Positions 20,329 to 28,817 of a stretch of DNA of 56,822 nucleotides are shown in pieces. This DNA comes from Thiomargarita sp. (GTDB lineage Bacteria > Pseudomonadota > Gammaproteobacteria > Beggiatoales > Beggiatoaceae), in contig DYRG01000016.1 of NCBI GenBank assembly GCA_020718845.1, forward strand, positions 1 through 56,822. The letters are read 5' to 3'. Within the stretch, counting starts at the first letter, position 1; each line of letters opens with the position of its first letter. Made by a program: the position numbers and the translations under genes. The notes under the pieces were generated by a model that worked only from the letters and a program-made list of their open reading frames with translations, was not told the origin of the DNA and made no database searches.

Positions 20329-20351
20329 GAATAAAATCATGGTATTGGCGG
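20329..20351 (+). repeat. Copy of the comM ribosome-binding and start region
   Basis: 21 of 23 bases match 22455-22477, which spans the 5' end of comM (ATG and codons for ALAV). The copy here runs straight into IS21-like direct repeats and cannot encode comM. Confidence 0.7.
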
Positions 20352-20353
20352 GG

Positions 20354-20392
20354 TATTTGAAGTGCACAATCGGGATATTTAAAGTGCACAAT
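20354..20392. mobile_element. Remnant of an insertion sequence end (IS21-like repeats)
   Basis: Two direct repeats of TATTTRAAGTGCACAAT, 22 bases apart. Multiple short direct repeats containing GTGCAC are typical of IS21-family tips. No istA/istB gene is present, so this is a solo end at most. Confidence 0.45.
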
Positions 20393-20477
20393 TTAGAAAA
20401 ATTATTTAATTGAACATTCCCACGCCGAAGCGCGGGAGAAAGAAATAATTAAGGATGTAATTTTTTCTGCTTTTTTA

Positions 20478-20786
20478 TCAGTTGCAGTCACGTACACATA
20501 ACTCATAGGCTTTACGACAAAAGCCCTCACATTTTTCTCTAGGACTATCCGAGAACAAAAGTGGTGGCATAATCAGAGTACGTTCATCACTTTTTCCACT
20601 ACAATTTTCAAGACACATTTTTTCTGCTAATTCACATTTATCTGTGCATAGAGCATAAGCCTTAATAAAATAGCCTTGATTTTCAAGAGCTTGATCTATA
20701 GGATTAACAACGGAATCAGCCCAAGCACCGCTCATGCTTAATATGAAGATCGCTAAAAAACTTGCTAAAAACGATTTAATTTTCAT
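20478..20786 (-). CDS. Small secreted cysteine-rich protein
   Basis: A 102-residue protein with a clear signal peptide (residues 1-23, ending AWA). The mature part has eight cysteines in paired CxxxC spacing (CTDKCELAEKMCLENC and CEGFCRKAYELCVRDC), which suggests a disulfide-stapled helical hairpin repeated twice, as in twin CX3C-type proteins. No family recognised. It lies alone, facing away from the next gene. Confidence 0.7.
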   Translation of the reverse strand: MKIKSFLASFLAIFILSMSGAWADSVVNPIDQALENQGYFIKAYALCTDKCELAEKMCLENCSGKSDERTLIMPPLLFSDSPREKCEGFCRKAYELCVRDCN

Positions 20787-20941
20787 ACAATACCCCTTTG
20801 GAAAATGATTAAAAGAAAAAATATTCTGCTTTTGAATAAACAGAATGTTTGCAGTATAGAGAACAATAATTTTGAGAGTTATAGCGGCTGTTAGGGAATA
20901 ATTCCTAGCCTTGATTAGTAGATACCAAAGGAACTTTAATT

Positions 20942-21448
20942 ATGTTAGAAGAAAATAAGATGGAACCAATGTTTATTGAAGCTGAACAATCTTGGGATTT
21001 GGGACGGCTTTATAAAGATTTGGCGGGAATTAAAGGAAAGCATTTGTCGCCAATGGAGAAAGTTTATTTGAAAGGTTTATTGTTAGGGCAAAGTCCGACG
21101 AGAATTGCTGAGGTGCTTCATAAAAATCCAAAAGGGGTAGAAGTTGATTTATCAAAAACGTTATATCAATATGTTAAAGATGTATTAGATCGCAGTGAGG
21201 AAAAAATAGAAAATTGGCGTGAAATTAAAGATTGGTTAGAAGATGCTGGTTATCGAAAATCTTTTAGCTCGGTATTTGATATTCACAATATAACAATTGC
21301 AAATACAAATTTTTCCATAGAAAAACTACAATTCTCCATTGAAAAAATTCAAATAGAAAGAATTAAATCTGAAAATAATAAAATAGCCATTGATGTAAGT
21401 GTTCGTTTCATTTCAAATCCCGAATCTGAAAAAGAAAATTATAAATAA
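20942..21448 (+). CDS. HTH protein resembling N-terminal domains of bacterial conflict/STAND proteins
   Basis: Residues about 16-95 contain WDLGRLYKDLA and then LSPMEKVYLKGLLLG, a winged-helix-like module (LLGQSPTRIAEVLHKNPKG, VDLSKTLYQYVKDVL). I know it from the N-termini of cyanobacterial and Beggiatoa-type STAND, NACHT or vWA-MoxR-associated proteins. Here it is not fused to an ATPase; instead a C-terminal tail of about 70 residues with repeated SIEKLQF/SIEKIQI segments follows. It could be a stand-alone adaptor. The match is by recall of pattern only. Confidence 0.6.
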   Translation: MLEENKMEPMFIEAEQSWDLGRLYKDLAGIKGKHLSPMEKVYLKGLLLGQSPTRIAEVLHKNPKGVEVDLSKTLYQYVKDVLDRSEEKIENWREIKDWLEDAGYRKSFSSVFDIHNITIANTNFSIEKLQFSIEKIQIERIKSENNKIAIDVSVRFISNPESEKENYK

Positions 21449-21469
21449 AATTTACAAAGAGGTTTTATC

Positions 21470-21706
21470 GTGAAAACAATCCTTTTAGAAGTGGAAGATA
21501 GCGTTTATAAAGTTATTTTAGATTTTATTAAATTATTGCCAGAGAATCATTGTCATCTTTTAGAAGAAAATGAACAATTATCTCAACAAGAACAACGTCA
21601 TATTCAACACTGTTTAACACAAATTCAGAAAGGTGATTATGGTGAATTTGATGATTGGGAAGTTATAAAAGATCGGGTTTGTAATGAAAGCAGGAAATCG
21701 TGGTGA
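21470..21706 (+). CDS. Small antitoxin-like protein
   Basis: The 78-residue protein starts at GTG after a GAGG site. The N-terminal half recalls the beta-strand start of small antitoxins paired with RelE-type toxins; the C-terminal half is acidic with WEVIKDRV. A 13-codon frame overlapping its end (21684-21725) looks like the first codons of a partner that is now lost. Function inferred from context. Confidence 0.5.
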   Translation: MKTILLEVEDSVYKVILDFIKLLPENHCHLLEENEQLSQQEQRHIQHCLTQIQKGDYGEFDDWEVIKDRVCNESRKSW

Positions 21707-21725
21707 TGTTTATAAAGCAATTTAA
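21684..21725 (+). pseudogene. Possible 5' stub of a lost toxin gene
   Basis: ATG 21684 overlaps the antitoxin-like gene in the usual toxin position and reads MKAGNRGDVYKAI before a stop. Too short to identify; it may be chance. Confidence 0.25.
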
Positions 21726-21757
21726 GATTTTTACTTGAAATAAATAAAGGGATTATC

Positions 21758-22000
21758 ATGCAAACTTTACAACTGGTTTCTCATATTGGTAACGATGGAT
21801 TACTACATATTTCTGTGCCAGAAGAATTGAAAGGAAAAGAAGTTGAAGTTTTAGTTGTATTACAGCAACTTTTTAAGCCTAAAAATAAATGGGCAACCAT
21901 TGCAGAAAGAGTTCATAACCAAATCGATGGGGGTTGGTCTGAGCAATTGAAGAAAGATATGCAGGAATTTCGGGATAATTTTGATTTCAAAAAGGTGTAG
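21758..22000 (+). CDS. Antitoxin of a PIN-domain toxin-antitoxin pair
   Basis: The 80-residue protein has a short beta-rich N-terminus with VPEELKGKEVEVLVVLQ, the pattern of small VapB-like antitoxins, and a helical, charged C-terminus that would bind the toxin. It precedes the PIN toxin gene with 2 bases between them, the standard antitoxin-first order. Confidence 0.7.
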   Translation: MQTLQLVSHIGNDGLLHISVPEELKGKEVEVLVVLQQLFKPKNKWATIAERVHNQIDGGWSEQLKKDMQEFRDNFDFKKV

Positions 22001-22002
22001 AA

Positions 22003-22449
22003 ATGAAATATTTATTGGATTCTAATATCATTTCTGATTTCTATGATCCACTCTCTGTTGGACATCCACAAATTTATTATCGTCTAACTCAATTAACAGC
22101 TAATGATCGTGTTTTTGTTTCGATATTAAGTCTGTATGAATTAGAATATGGATTTGCTAATACACGCGAAGATTATAAACCTACCGTTCGCCGTAAAATT
22201 CAAGAAACTCAACAAGATTTTGAAATTTTACCTTTGTCATATCAGGGAGCGCGGCTGTTTGGTGAATTAAAAAAAGCCTTACAAATAAAACGAAGCATCA
22301 ATAAAGAAAATATGAAGAAACATACTATTGATTTAATCTTTGCAACAGAAGCATTAATTCATCAATGTGTGCTGGTGAGTGAGGATAGTATTTATCGTGA
22401 TATTCAATTGCTCAATCCTGAATTTAAATATGAATCATGGTTGAAATAA
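22003..22449 (+). CDS. PIN-domain ribonuclease toxin (VapC-like)
   Basis: A 148-residue PIN protein with the acidic residues LLDSNIISDF (Asp6), YELEYGF (Glu), DLIFATEA (Asp) and a terminal VSEDSIYRDI. These form the Mg-dependent RNase site. The insert around residues 60-75 is longer than in the smallest VapCs. It directly precedes comM with 15 bases in between, so comM may be read through from this pair. Confidence 0.8.
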   Translation: MKYLLDSNIISDFYDPLSVGHPQIYYRLTQLTANDRVFVSILSLYELEYGFANTREDYKPTVRRKIQETQQDFEILPLSYQGARLFGELKKALQIKRSINKENMKKHTIDLIFATEALIHQCVLVSEDSIYRDIQLLNPEFKYESWLK

Positions 22450-22464
22450 AAAAGGAATAAAATC

Positions 22465-23961
22465 ATGGCGTTGGCGGTGGTTCACAGTCGAGCACAATGT
22501 GGAATGACAGCATTGCCCGTCACGATTGAAGTGCATTTGACAAATGGAACACCGTCATTATCGATTGTAGGCTTGCCAGAAACCGCCGTCAAAGAGAGCA
22601 AAGATCGGGTTCGAAGTGCGTTATTAAATGCGCATTTTGAATTTCCCATCAAACGTTGTACGATAAATCTCGCGCCTGCCGATCTCCCTAAAGACGGTGG
22701 GCGTTTTGATTTGGCAATTGCGTTGGGAATTTTGGCGGCGAGCGGACAAATTCCTCATGATAAATTGCAAGACTATGAATTTATTGGAGAATTAGCGTTA
22801 AGCGGTGAATTGCGAGCGGTGAAAGGGGTGTTGCCGGTTGCGTTGGAAACCCGCAATATTGGTCGGGGTTTATTTGTCCCGTTTGAGAATGCGGACGAGG
22901 CGGGATTGGTGCAAAAAGCGCAGATTTATCCCGCACGGCATTTGTTGGAAGTGTGCGGTCATTTGGCGGGAAGATCGCCGATTGTGCCGCATCAAGCCGC
23001 CATTCACACCGAAAACACGACATATCCCGATTTAACCGACGTGCGTGGACAACATCATGCAAAACGCGCTTTAGAAATTGCGGCGGCGGGCGGGCATAAT
23101 TTGTTGATGATCGGACCGCCGGGCACGGGAAAAACCATGTTAGCGACGCGATTATCAGGAATTTTGCCGCCGATGACCGAAACGGAAAGTCTTGAATCAG
23201 CAACAGTTTTATCGATCAGCGCGCAGGGCTTCGATCCAAAAAATTGGGGAAAACGTCCGTTTCGATCCCCGCATCACACCGCGTCGGGAGTGGCGTTGGT
23301 GGGCGGCGGAAATCAACCGCGACCGGGTGAGATTTCACTTGCTCATCATGGGGTTTTGTTTTTAGATGAATTGCCAGAATATAGTCGGCAAGTCCTTGAA
23401 GTGCTTAGAGAACCTTTAGAATCGGGACACATCACGATTTCGCGGGCGGCGATTCAGGCGACTTTTCCTGCGGCATTTCAATTAATTGCGGCAATGAACC
23501 CTTGTCCGTGTGGATATGTGGGCGATTCGAGCGGACGCTGTCATTGCACGCCGGATCAAATTCAGCGTTATAAATCAAAGGTTTCCGGTCCATTGGTGGA
23601 TCGGATCGACTTGCATATTGAAGTTCCGACATTACCCGCCAATCAACGTCGTGAAGATGTAAAAAGTGAATCTTCTCAAAGTGTTAAAGATCGAGTGGTC
23701 GCGGCTCGAATGAAACAATGGCGACGTTGTGGGAAAGCCAATCGAGATTTAACCCATCAAGAAATAAAAGAATTTTGTCAATTAAATCAACAAGATAGCC
23801 AACTTTTAGACATTGCAATGGAACGTTTGGGCTTATCCGCCCGCGCATGGCATCGAATTTTAAAAGTCGCCCGAACAATCGCAGATTTGGCAAATAGTGA
23901 GCAAATTCAAACCCCTCATCTCACCGAAGCGATCACTTATCGCCGTTTAGATCGCAAATAA
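22465..23961 (+). CDS. comM: YifB/ComM family AAA+ helicase (Mg-chelatase-like)
   Basis: ComM is a hexameric branch-migration helicase that extends D-loops during natural transformation. The 498-residue protein has the N-terminal Lon-like domain, a Walker A GPPGTGKTML, Walker B LFLDELPE, the cysteine cluster MNPCPCGYVGDSSGRCHC, and the C-terminal Mg-chelatase helical region. Length is standard. Its first codons occur again at 20329-20351, at the far edge of the inserted accessory block. Confidence 0.95.
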   Translation: MALAVVHSRAQCGMTALPVTIEVHLTNGTPSLSIVGLPETAVKESKDRVRSALLNAHFEFPIKRCTINLAPADLPKDGGRFDLAIALGILAASGQIPHDKLQDYEFIGELALSGELRAVKGVLPVALETRNIGRGLFVPFENADEAGLVQKAQIYPARHLLEVCGHLAGRSPIVPHQAAIHTENTTYPDLTDVRGQHHAKRALEIAAAGGHNLLMIGPPGTGKTMLATRLSGILPPMTETESLESATVLSISAQGFDPKNWGKRPFRSPHHTASGVALVGGGNQPRPGEISLAHHGVLFLDELPEYSRQVLEVLREPLESGHITISRAAIQATFPAAFQLIAAMNPCPCGYVGDSSGRCHCTPDQIQRYKSKVSGPLVDRIDLHIEVPTLPANQRREDVKSESSQSVKDRVVAARMKQWRRCGKANRDLTHQEIKEFCQLNQQDSQLLDIAMERLGLSARAWHRILKVARTIADLANSEQIQTPHLTEAITYRRLDRK

Positions 23962-24044
23962 ATTCAAATAGAAATTACGCATTGATAAAATCGTATATTT
24001 TTAAAATCAATAAGTTAGAAAAAAATCTGCATCTAATTGTATCC

Positions 24045-24743
24045 CTATTTTGCTTCTGGGATTAAACGATCACCAAAAGGGGTTTTGACGACTTTCATAC
24101 CTGCGGGTGGATTTTCACCCGTTTTTAAAGGTGCATTTTGAGGCGGATTTTGCTGCGCGGCTTGTTGAAAAAGTGCTTGCAAACGCTGCGCTTCAGGCGA
24201 TGGCGCATTTGGAACAAGCCCTCCTGTCGCAGCCGCGGGCGTTGTGGGCGTTGCAGAAGGCAATTGCGCAACGGGTTTTGGCGGAGTCGGCGCACCTCGA
24301 ACCAACTTTAACGTCGCGGTTTTTTGATCGATCGCGCACATAACTCCCCGATCTAAATGAGAATTTACGCACAACGATTCTTCTGGATAACGAATAACCA
24401 CTTCACGCGGCGTGACATTCAAAATACTAAAATCCTTAAACCCTTCAATTTCAGACGTTTTATCGGTATTTTTCCATTCGTGAATAATGTCTTTTCCATC
24501 AGGGGTTTGCAAAAAAATCTGATAATTTTTTCCAAATTTAGTCGTGCCTTTGAGCACAAAATCTTTTTGTGGCGGAGGCGGTGGTTTGGGCGCGGGCGGC
24601 GGCGCGGGGGCGAGTGGCGGCGGAGTGGGTTGAACGGGCGCAGGCGGTGGTTCAAGCGGCTTTCCGCGATCTTGATTAAACAGATCAAATCCCGCCCACA
24701 CATTTGAAAAACACAATAAAATCAACATGATATATTTAAGCAT
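24045..24743 (-). CDS. Secreted proline-rich protein of unknown function
   Basis: ATG 24743 begins a signal peptide (17 residues, ending NVWA) and sits 1 base after the recC stop, so the pair is likely one transcript; an upstream in-frame start at 24785 lies inside recC and is not signal-like. Residues about 30-58 are a Pro/Ala-rich linker (PPPLAPAPPPAPKPPPPP). A beta-type domain with one Cys pair follows (about 60-140), then a second Pro/Ala-rich tail. The pattern suggests a periplasm- or wall-spanning protein. No family recognised. Confidence 0.7.
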   Translation of the reverse strand: MLKYIMLILLCFSNVWAGFDLFNQDRGKPLEPPPAPVQPTPPPLAPAPPPAPKPPPPPQKDFVLKGTTKFGKNYQIFLQTPDGKDIIHEWKNTDKTSEIEGFKDFSILNVTPREVVIRYPEESLCVNSHLDRGVMCAIDQKTATLKLVRGAPTPPKPVAQLPSATPTTPAAATGGLVPNAPSPEAQRLQALFQQAAQQNPPQNAPLKTGENPPAGMKVVKTPFGDRLIPEAK

Positions 24744-24744
24744 C

Positions 24745-27700
24745 TTATTTCTTATGTTCGTGCAAAGGTAAATAAATTTCTTCACTTATTTTAACAAATG
24801 TTTTATCAAAGATTTCTTTATTTTTGAAACATTGCAAAATGTAAGGATCGTTACTTTCATCAAATTCATTTCTATTCTCATTTTCCCACGTTGTTTGCAC
24901 CTTTTCAAGCGCTTCATTGGGACTTTTGTTTTTTAATGTACTGGTGTATTCAAAAGAATATTGTGGTAAGAAACTTAATGGAAAACTTAATCCTTTCCAA
25001 TAATTAACTAAAAATATTTTCAAATGATCTTGAGCAATTTCATGACTTAACAAAGGTTGATATTCATAGCATTTGTATTTGCCACGCTCTAAACCAATTA
25101 ACCAACTGCTCGACAATTCGTAAGTATTTAAAAATAAATGCTTTATCCATGCGCTTAAAAAGTCTTTTGCTTTTAATTCTGCATAACGATATTGAATAAA
25201 ACCCTGTAGATAAATATCTCGCATTTCTCCATGCAATTCAAATCCATTTATCTTTAAATCTTTTGCAGATGTTTGCTTTGGTTGTTTATTATCAATTTTC
25301 TCAAGCAATTGCACTGCAAACTCTGCAACTTCTCCACTCAAAGATTCGTAAAGTTGTTTTCCAATGTGTTCGGGCGGTAAAATACCCGATGCTTTAGTAA
25401 TTTCAAAAAGGTTTTTATGATCAATATGTTCCAAATGTCGTTTTAGTAAATTTTGTTGTAAATTATATTTCTCCAAACCTTCCACATTAAAAGGTTCAGT
25501 ATTTTCTGCTAAAATGGTTTGATCTTCAAAAGAAATCCCTAATCGATTTCTCAATAAATACGCACAAGGATTTCTATAAAATTGAATAAGTTGTTCTAAA
25601 CTTATTTTTCTCCAGCTTTCCTCTGGTTCTGGCAATAGTTTTTCAAAGAAAGGTTGCGCATTATTTATAGATGTATTTTGAACTGCTTCAAAATAATCTT
25701 GCGCATAACTAAACAAACCATTTTCACCAGTAAAATAACGTTTGCTAAAAGGTTGCAACGGATGCTTAGTTGTTAAATATTCTTGAATTGATTGCTCAGA
25801 CTCTAATTTAAAGTTTTGCTCAAGGTAATCTAATAATTGATTTAATAATACTGAAGGCGGAATTTCACTATTATCTTGAATGCTTTGTCCAATATAACTA
25901 AAATAAAGCAATTGTCGAGTAGATAAAATCGCTTCCAGAAATAAATATCGATCGTCATCTCGGCGAGAACGGTCGCCCGCACGAAACCGATCTTCTTTCT
26001 TATTAATTAAATCAAAACTCGGCGTATGATGTGCTCGCGGATAATCCTGTGCATTCATTCCCAATAAAACAACTATTTTGAAAGGAATGCTCCGCATCGG
26101 CATTAATGCACAAAAGGTAATATTACCCGTCATGAAACCCGCCGTTTGTAAATTTTTTGCTAAATGTTCTTTAATCCAACTTCTTGTAATCATTAAAGAA
26201 ATTTCTTGTTTAAAATCGGCTTTAAAAGTCGCTTGCTTTAAACTAAAAATCGCACTTTGAATTAATTGATTATCGCGTAAATTTTCAGGGTCTTCAAAAA
26301 ATATTTTAAAGAAATCTTGTAATAATTCATACCATTGTGTCGGCAAATGTGGTTGATTAAGTTGCTCACAAAATTTAAATAGTTGTTCTACATAATCTAA
26401 AAACCGCCCAAAAACTTCAGTTTCATTACCTTCCATTTCATCAACGGGTAAAATATTTTCAAATAGCCGTTTCTCATTGGCGGGCAACGCATATCCTAAT
26501 AACAAACGCGCTTTTCCAAATGCCCATGAATTTTCTATAAAAGCGGGTAAATCTAATGCTGTTCTACTATGCTCATTTATTCCCCAGCGAATTTTTGCTT
26601 GTTTTAACCAGCGTTCTATCAATGTTATGTCATGTTGAGAAATCTTAAATTTATTTCTAACGGTTTCATTTTCTAATAAACTCATTACTTGAGCAACCGT
26701 CATTCGACTATCAGGCAAACTTAGCCCTTTAATAAAAGCCTCAATCAAATGACTTTCATCTTGACGACGACGGTCAGCAATACTAAATGGCAAACGATGT
26801 TGTTTATTTGAATCAGAAACCGTTTCAAATACCGCTTGAATTAACGGCGCATAACTATCAATATCAGGAGTCATTACTAAAATATTACTTGGCATTAAAT
26901 GAGGATTTTTCTCAAATAAATCTAAGAGTTGATCATGCAAAACTTCAATTTCTCGCATTTTACTATGACAACTATGAATTTGAATAGAACGATCCTCATT
27001 TGAAATCGTTTTTGTTCGCCGAGTTTCTTTTAAATTGAAAATATCATTTTGTAAAGAAGATAATAAAGTATTTTCATTAGGTTCTTCAAAAAATTCGTGT
27101 GGTTCTGATTCTATTTTCAAATTATAAAAAGTATCTAAAAATTCACCACCAATTTTACCCAAAGAAGCCAATAAACTATTACCGACTTCATGATGCTGAC
27201 TTTCGGCTTTTTCTAAGGCTTTGGTATTGATTTTAGAAATCTCTTTTTCAGAAAGAATTCGATACCAATATTCTTGACACGGATTTAAAATAAAGAAATG
27301 AATATCACACTTTTGAGAAATCGCTTGAAATACGTCCATATAAAATGGTGGTAATGCTGAAATTCCAAAGATAATCAAACGCGATGGATGTTTTTTAAGC
27401 GTATTATTTTCTATGGCTTGAATGAAATGTTTTTGCAATGCCGCACGATGCAAATGTTGAGGATGTCTATTTTTAATATCTTGTTGAATTAATTGCCATA
27501 ATTTAGCCTGCCAATGCGATAATTGCTCAGTATTTTCCCAGCTTTCAATCCAATCTGAACGATATACTACATATTGATCTAAAACGTCAGCAATTTTATG
27601 TGCAAGTTGATATTGTTTCAAATCGCTAACATCACTATTTAACAAATAATTTTTCAATTCATTAAATGCTTGATCTTCTAATAATTCAGGTAATAATCGT

Positions 27701-27984
27701 AAAATTGTCCAGCCTAAAATATTGGGATCAAAATCAGAAACCTCTGGAAGATAGGATAAACCATCTTTAAATAATTGCTGAATCATTTCACGAGGAAAAG
27801 GATAGCGTGCATTCACCCACACACCAAGTTGCTTTGAAAGTTCTAATGCTAACCAACGCTCCATTCCTTTACTTTGTACGACCACTATTTCTGTTTGTAA
27901 AGGCGGTAAAGGATTTGCTTTAATTACATTTGCTAATGCAGATAATAATTTTTCTAAGCGATTGCTCGTATAAAAATGTAACAT
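24745..27984 (-). CDS. recC: Exodeoxyribonuclease V gamma subunit RecC
   Basis: RecC holds the Chi-recognition channel of RecBCD. The 1079-residue protein starts LHFYTSNRLEKLL, has VVQSKGMERWLALELS and VNARYPFPR, and in the middle PFKIVVLLGMN and DDDRYLFLEAILSTRQLLYFSY, all typical of RecC helicase-like domains. The C-terminal nuclease-like fold is inactive in this family. recB and recD are not adjacent, unlike the usual recC-recB-recD order. The next gene downstream, 24743, starts 1 base after the stop. Confidence 0.92.
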   Translation of the reverse strand: MLHFYTSNRLEKLLSALANVIKANPLPPLQTEIVVVQSKGMERWLALELSKQLGVWVNARYPFPREMIQQLFKDGLSYLPEVSDFDPNILGWTILRLLPELLEDQAFNELKNYLLNSDVSDLKQYQLAHKIADVLDQYVVYRSDWIESWENTEQLSHWQAKLWQLIQQDIKNRHPQHLHRAALQKHFIQAIENNTLKKHPSRLIIFGISALPPFYMDVFQAISQKCDIHFFILNPCQEYWYRILSEKEISKINTKALEKAESQHHEVGNSLLASLGKIGGEFLDTFYNLKIESEPHEFFEEPNENTLLSSLQNDIFNLKETRRTKTISNEDRSIQIHSCHSKMREIEVLHDQLLDLFEKNPHLMPSNILVMTPDIDSYAPLIQAVFETVSDSNKQHRLPFSIADRRRQDESHLIEAFIKGLSLPDSRMTVAQVMSLLENETVRNKFKISQHDITLIERWLKQAKIRWGINEHSRTALDLPAFIENSWAFGKARLLLGYALPANEKRLFENILPVDEMEGNETEVFGRFLDYVEQLFKFCEQLNQPHLPTQWYELLQDFFKIFFEDPENLRDNQLIQSAIFSLKQATFKADFKQEISLMITRSWIKEHLAKNLQTAGFMTGNITFCALMPMRSIPFKIVVLLGMNAQDYPRAHHTPSFDLINKKEDRFRAGDRSRRDDDRYLFLEAILSTRQLLYFSYIGQSIQDNSEIPPSVLLNQLLDYLEQNFKLESEQSIQEYLTTKHPLQPFSKRYFTGENGLFSYAQDYFEAVQNTSINNAQPFFEKLLPEPEESWRKISLEQLIQFYRNPCAYLLRNRLGISFEDQTILAENTEPFNVEGLEKYNLQQNLLKRHLEHIDHKNLFEITKASGILPPEHIGKQLYESLSGEVAEFAVQLLEKIDNKQPKQTSAKDLKINGFELHGEMRDIYLQGFIQYRYAELKAKDFLSAWIKHLFLNTYELSSSWLIGLERGKYKCYEYQPLLSHEIAQDHLKIFLVNYWKGLSFPLSFLPQYSFEYTSTLKNKSPNEALEKVQTTWENENRNEFDESNDPYILQCFKNKEIFDKTFVKISEEIYLPLHEHKK

Positions 27985-27986
27985 AA

Positions 27987-28763
27987 TTAATTAAATTCAG
28001 TTTGTTTCCAATGATAAAGTTGATCAAAAACTTGTTCCGCAGAATCTAATGATTTTTGAGCAAATTGTTCAACCGCTTTTTTAACCGTTATTTCTGAAGT
28101 TCTTAAAAAAGGATCGGTCGCTAATTCCAATTCTAACGTAAAAGGCACGGTTGGAATTTTTTTCAATTCATTGTTTTTACAGATTATTTCGCGTTCAAGT
28201 AATACGCTATTGTTTGGTTCAACCCATTTTGCAAATTCAATATTTTCTAAGGTATATTCATGCGCACAATAAATTAAAGTTTCTTTAGGTAAATTTTTGA
28301 TTTTGTTTAAAGTTTGAAACATTTGTTTAGTTGTTCCTTCAAATATTTTTCCACAACAACATCCAAACAACACATCACCACAAAACAAACTATTTTCTCC
28401 ATAATAAGCAATATGACCTTTAGTATGCGCTGGCATTTCTAGGATTTGTAATTTCAAATCTAATAAAGGGATTTCAACCGTGTCGCCTTCCTTTACAAAA
28501 CGATAATTTCCTAGAATAGAATCACCATGCGGTGCAATCACTGTTGCTTGAGGATAATGTTTAAGTAGTTTCTCAATGCCACCAATATGATCTTGATGCC
28601 GATGCGTAATCAAAATTGCAATCAATTCTAAATCATGTTGTTCTAACCAATTTAAAACAGGCTTTGCATCACCAGGATCAACCACTGCAACATAAGAACT
28701 GGGAGGCTGTTGAATACACCAAATGTAATTATCACGAAAGGCGGAAAGAGGTATGATTTTCAT
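27987..28763 (-). CDS. gloB: Hydroxyacylglutathione hydrolase (glyoxalase II)
   Basis: It hydrolyses S-lactoylglutathione in methylglyoxal detoxification. The start at 28763 gives IIPLSAFRDNYIW, the conserved N-terminus. Metal ligands are in THRHQDHIGG (His54, His56, Asp58, His59), with AHTKGHIAYY and CAHEYTLENIEFA following, and a C-terminal domain as in true GloB. It lies 2 bases from recC and follows a terminator. Confidence 0.95.
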   Translation of the reverse strand: MKIIPLSAFRDNYIWCIQQPPSSYVAVVDPGDAKPVLNWLEQHDLELIAILITHRHQDHIGGIEKLLKHYPQATVIAPHGDSILGNYRFVKEGDTVEIPLLDLKLQILEMPAHTKGHIAYYGENSLFCGDVLFGCCCGKIFEGTTKQMFQTLNKIKNLPKETLIYCAHEYTLENIEFAKWVEPNNSVLLEREIICKNNELKKIPTVPFTLELELATDPFLRTSEITVKKAVEQFAQKSLDSAEQVFDQLYHWKQTEFN

Positions 28764-28779
28764 GGTCGTTAAAATAAGA

Positions 28780-28806
28780 AAACTTGGGAGGTGATTTCCC
28801 AAGTTT
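28780..28806 (-). terminator. Terminator between the DUF945-like gene and gloB
   Basis: 10-bp perfect stem AAACTTGGGA / TCCCAAGTTT, followed on the minus strand by a T-rich tail. Confidence 0.8.
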
Positions 28807-28817
28807 AGAAATGAGGT

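Noticed and set aside
22781-23632. Minus-strand frames inside comM
   Set aside because: Shadow frames of a well-defined AAA+ gene.
24107-24707. Forward-strand frames opposite the proline-rich protein
   Set aside because: They are shadows of Pro codons (Arg/Gly/Trp-rich) on the complementary strand.
28780-28806. Operator of gloB
   Set aside because: The stem is long and followed by a T-rich tail on the gene's strand, so a terminator is the simpler reading.
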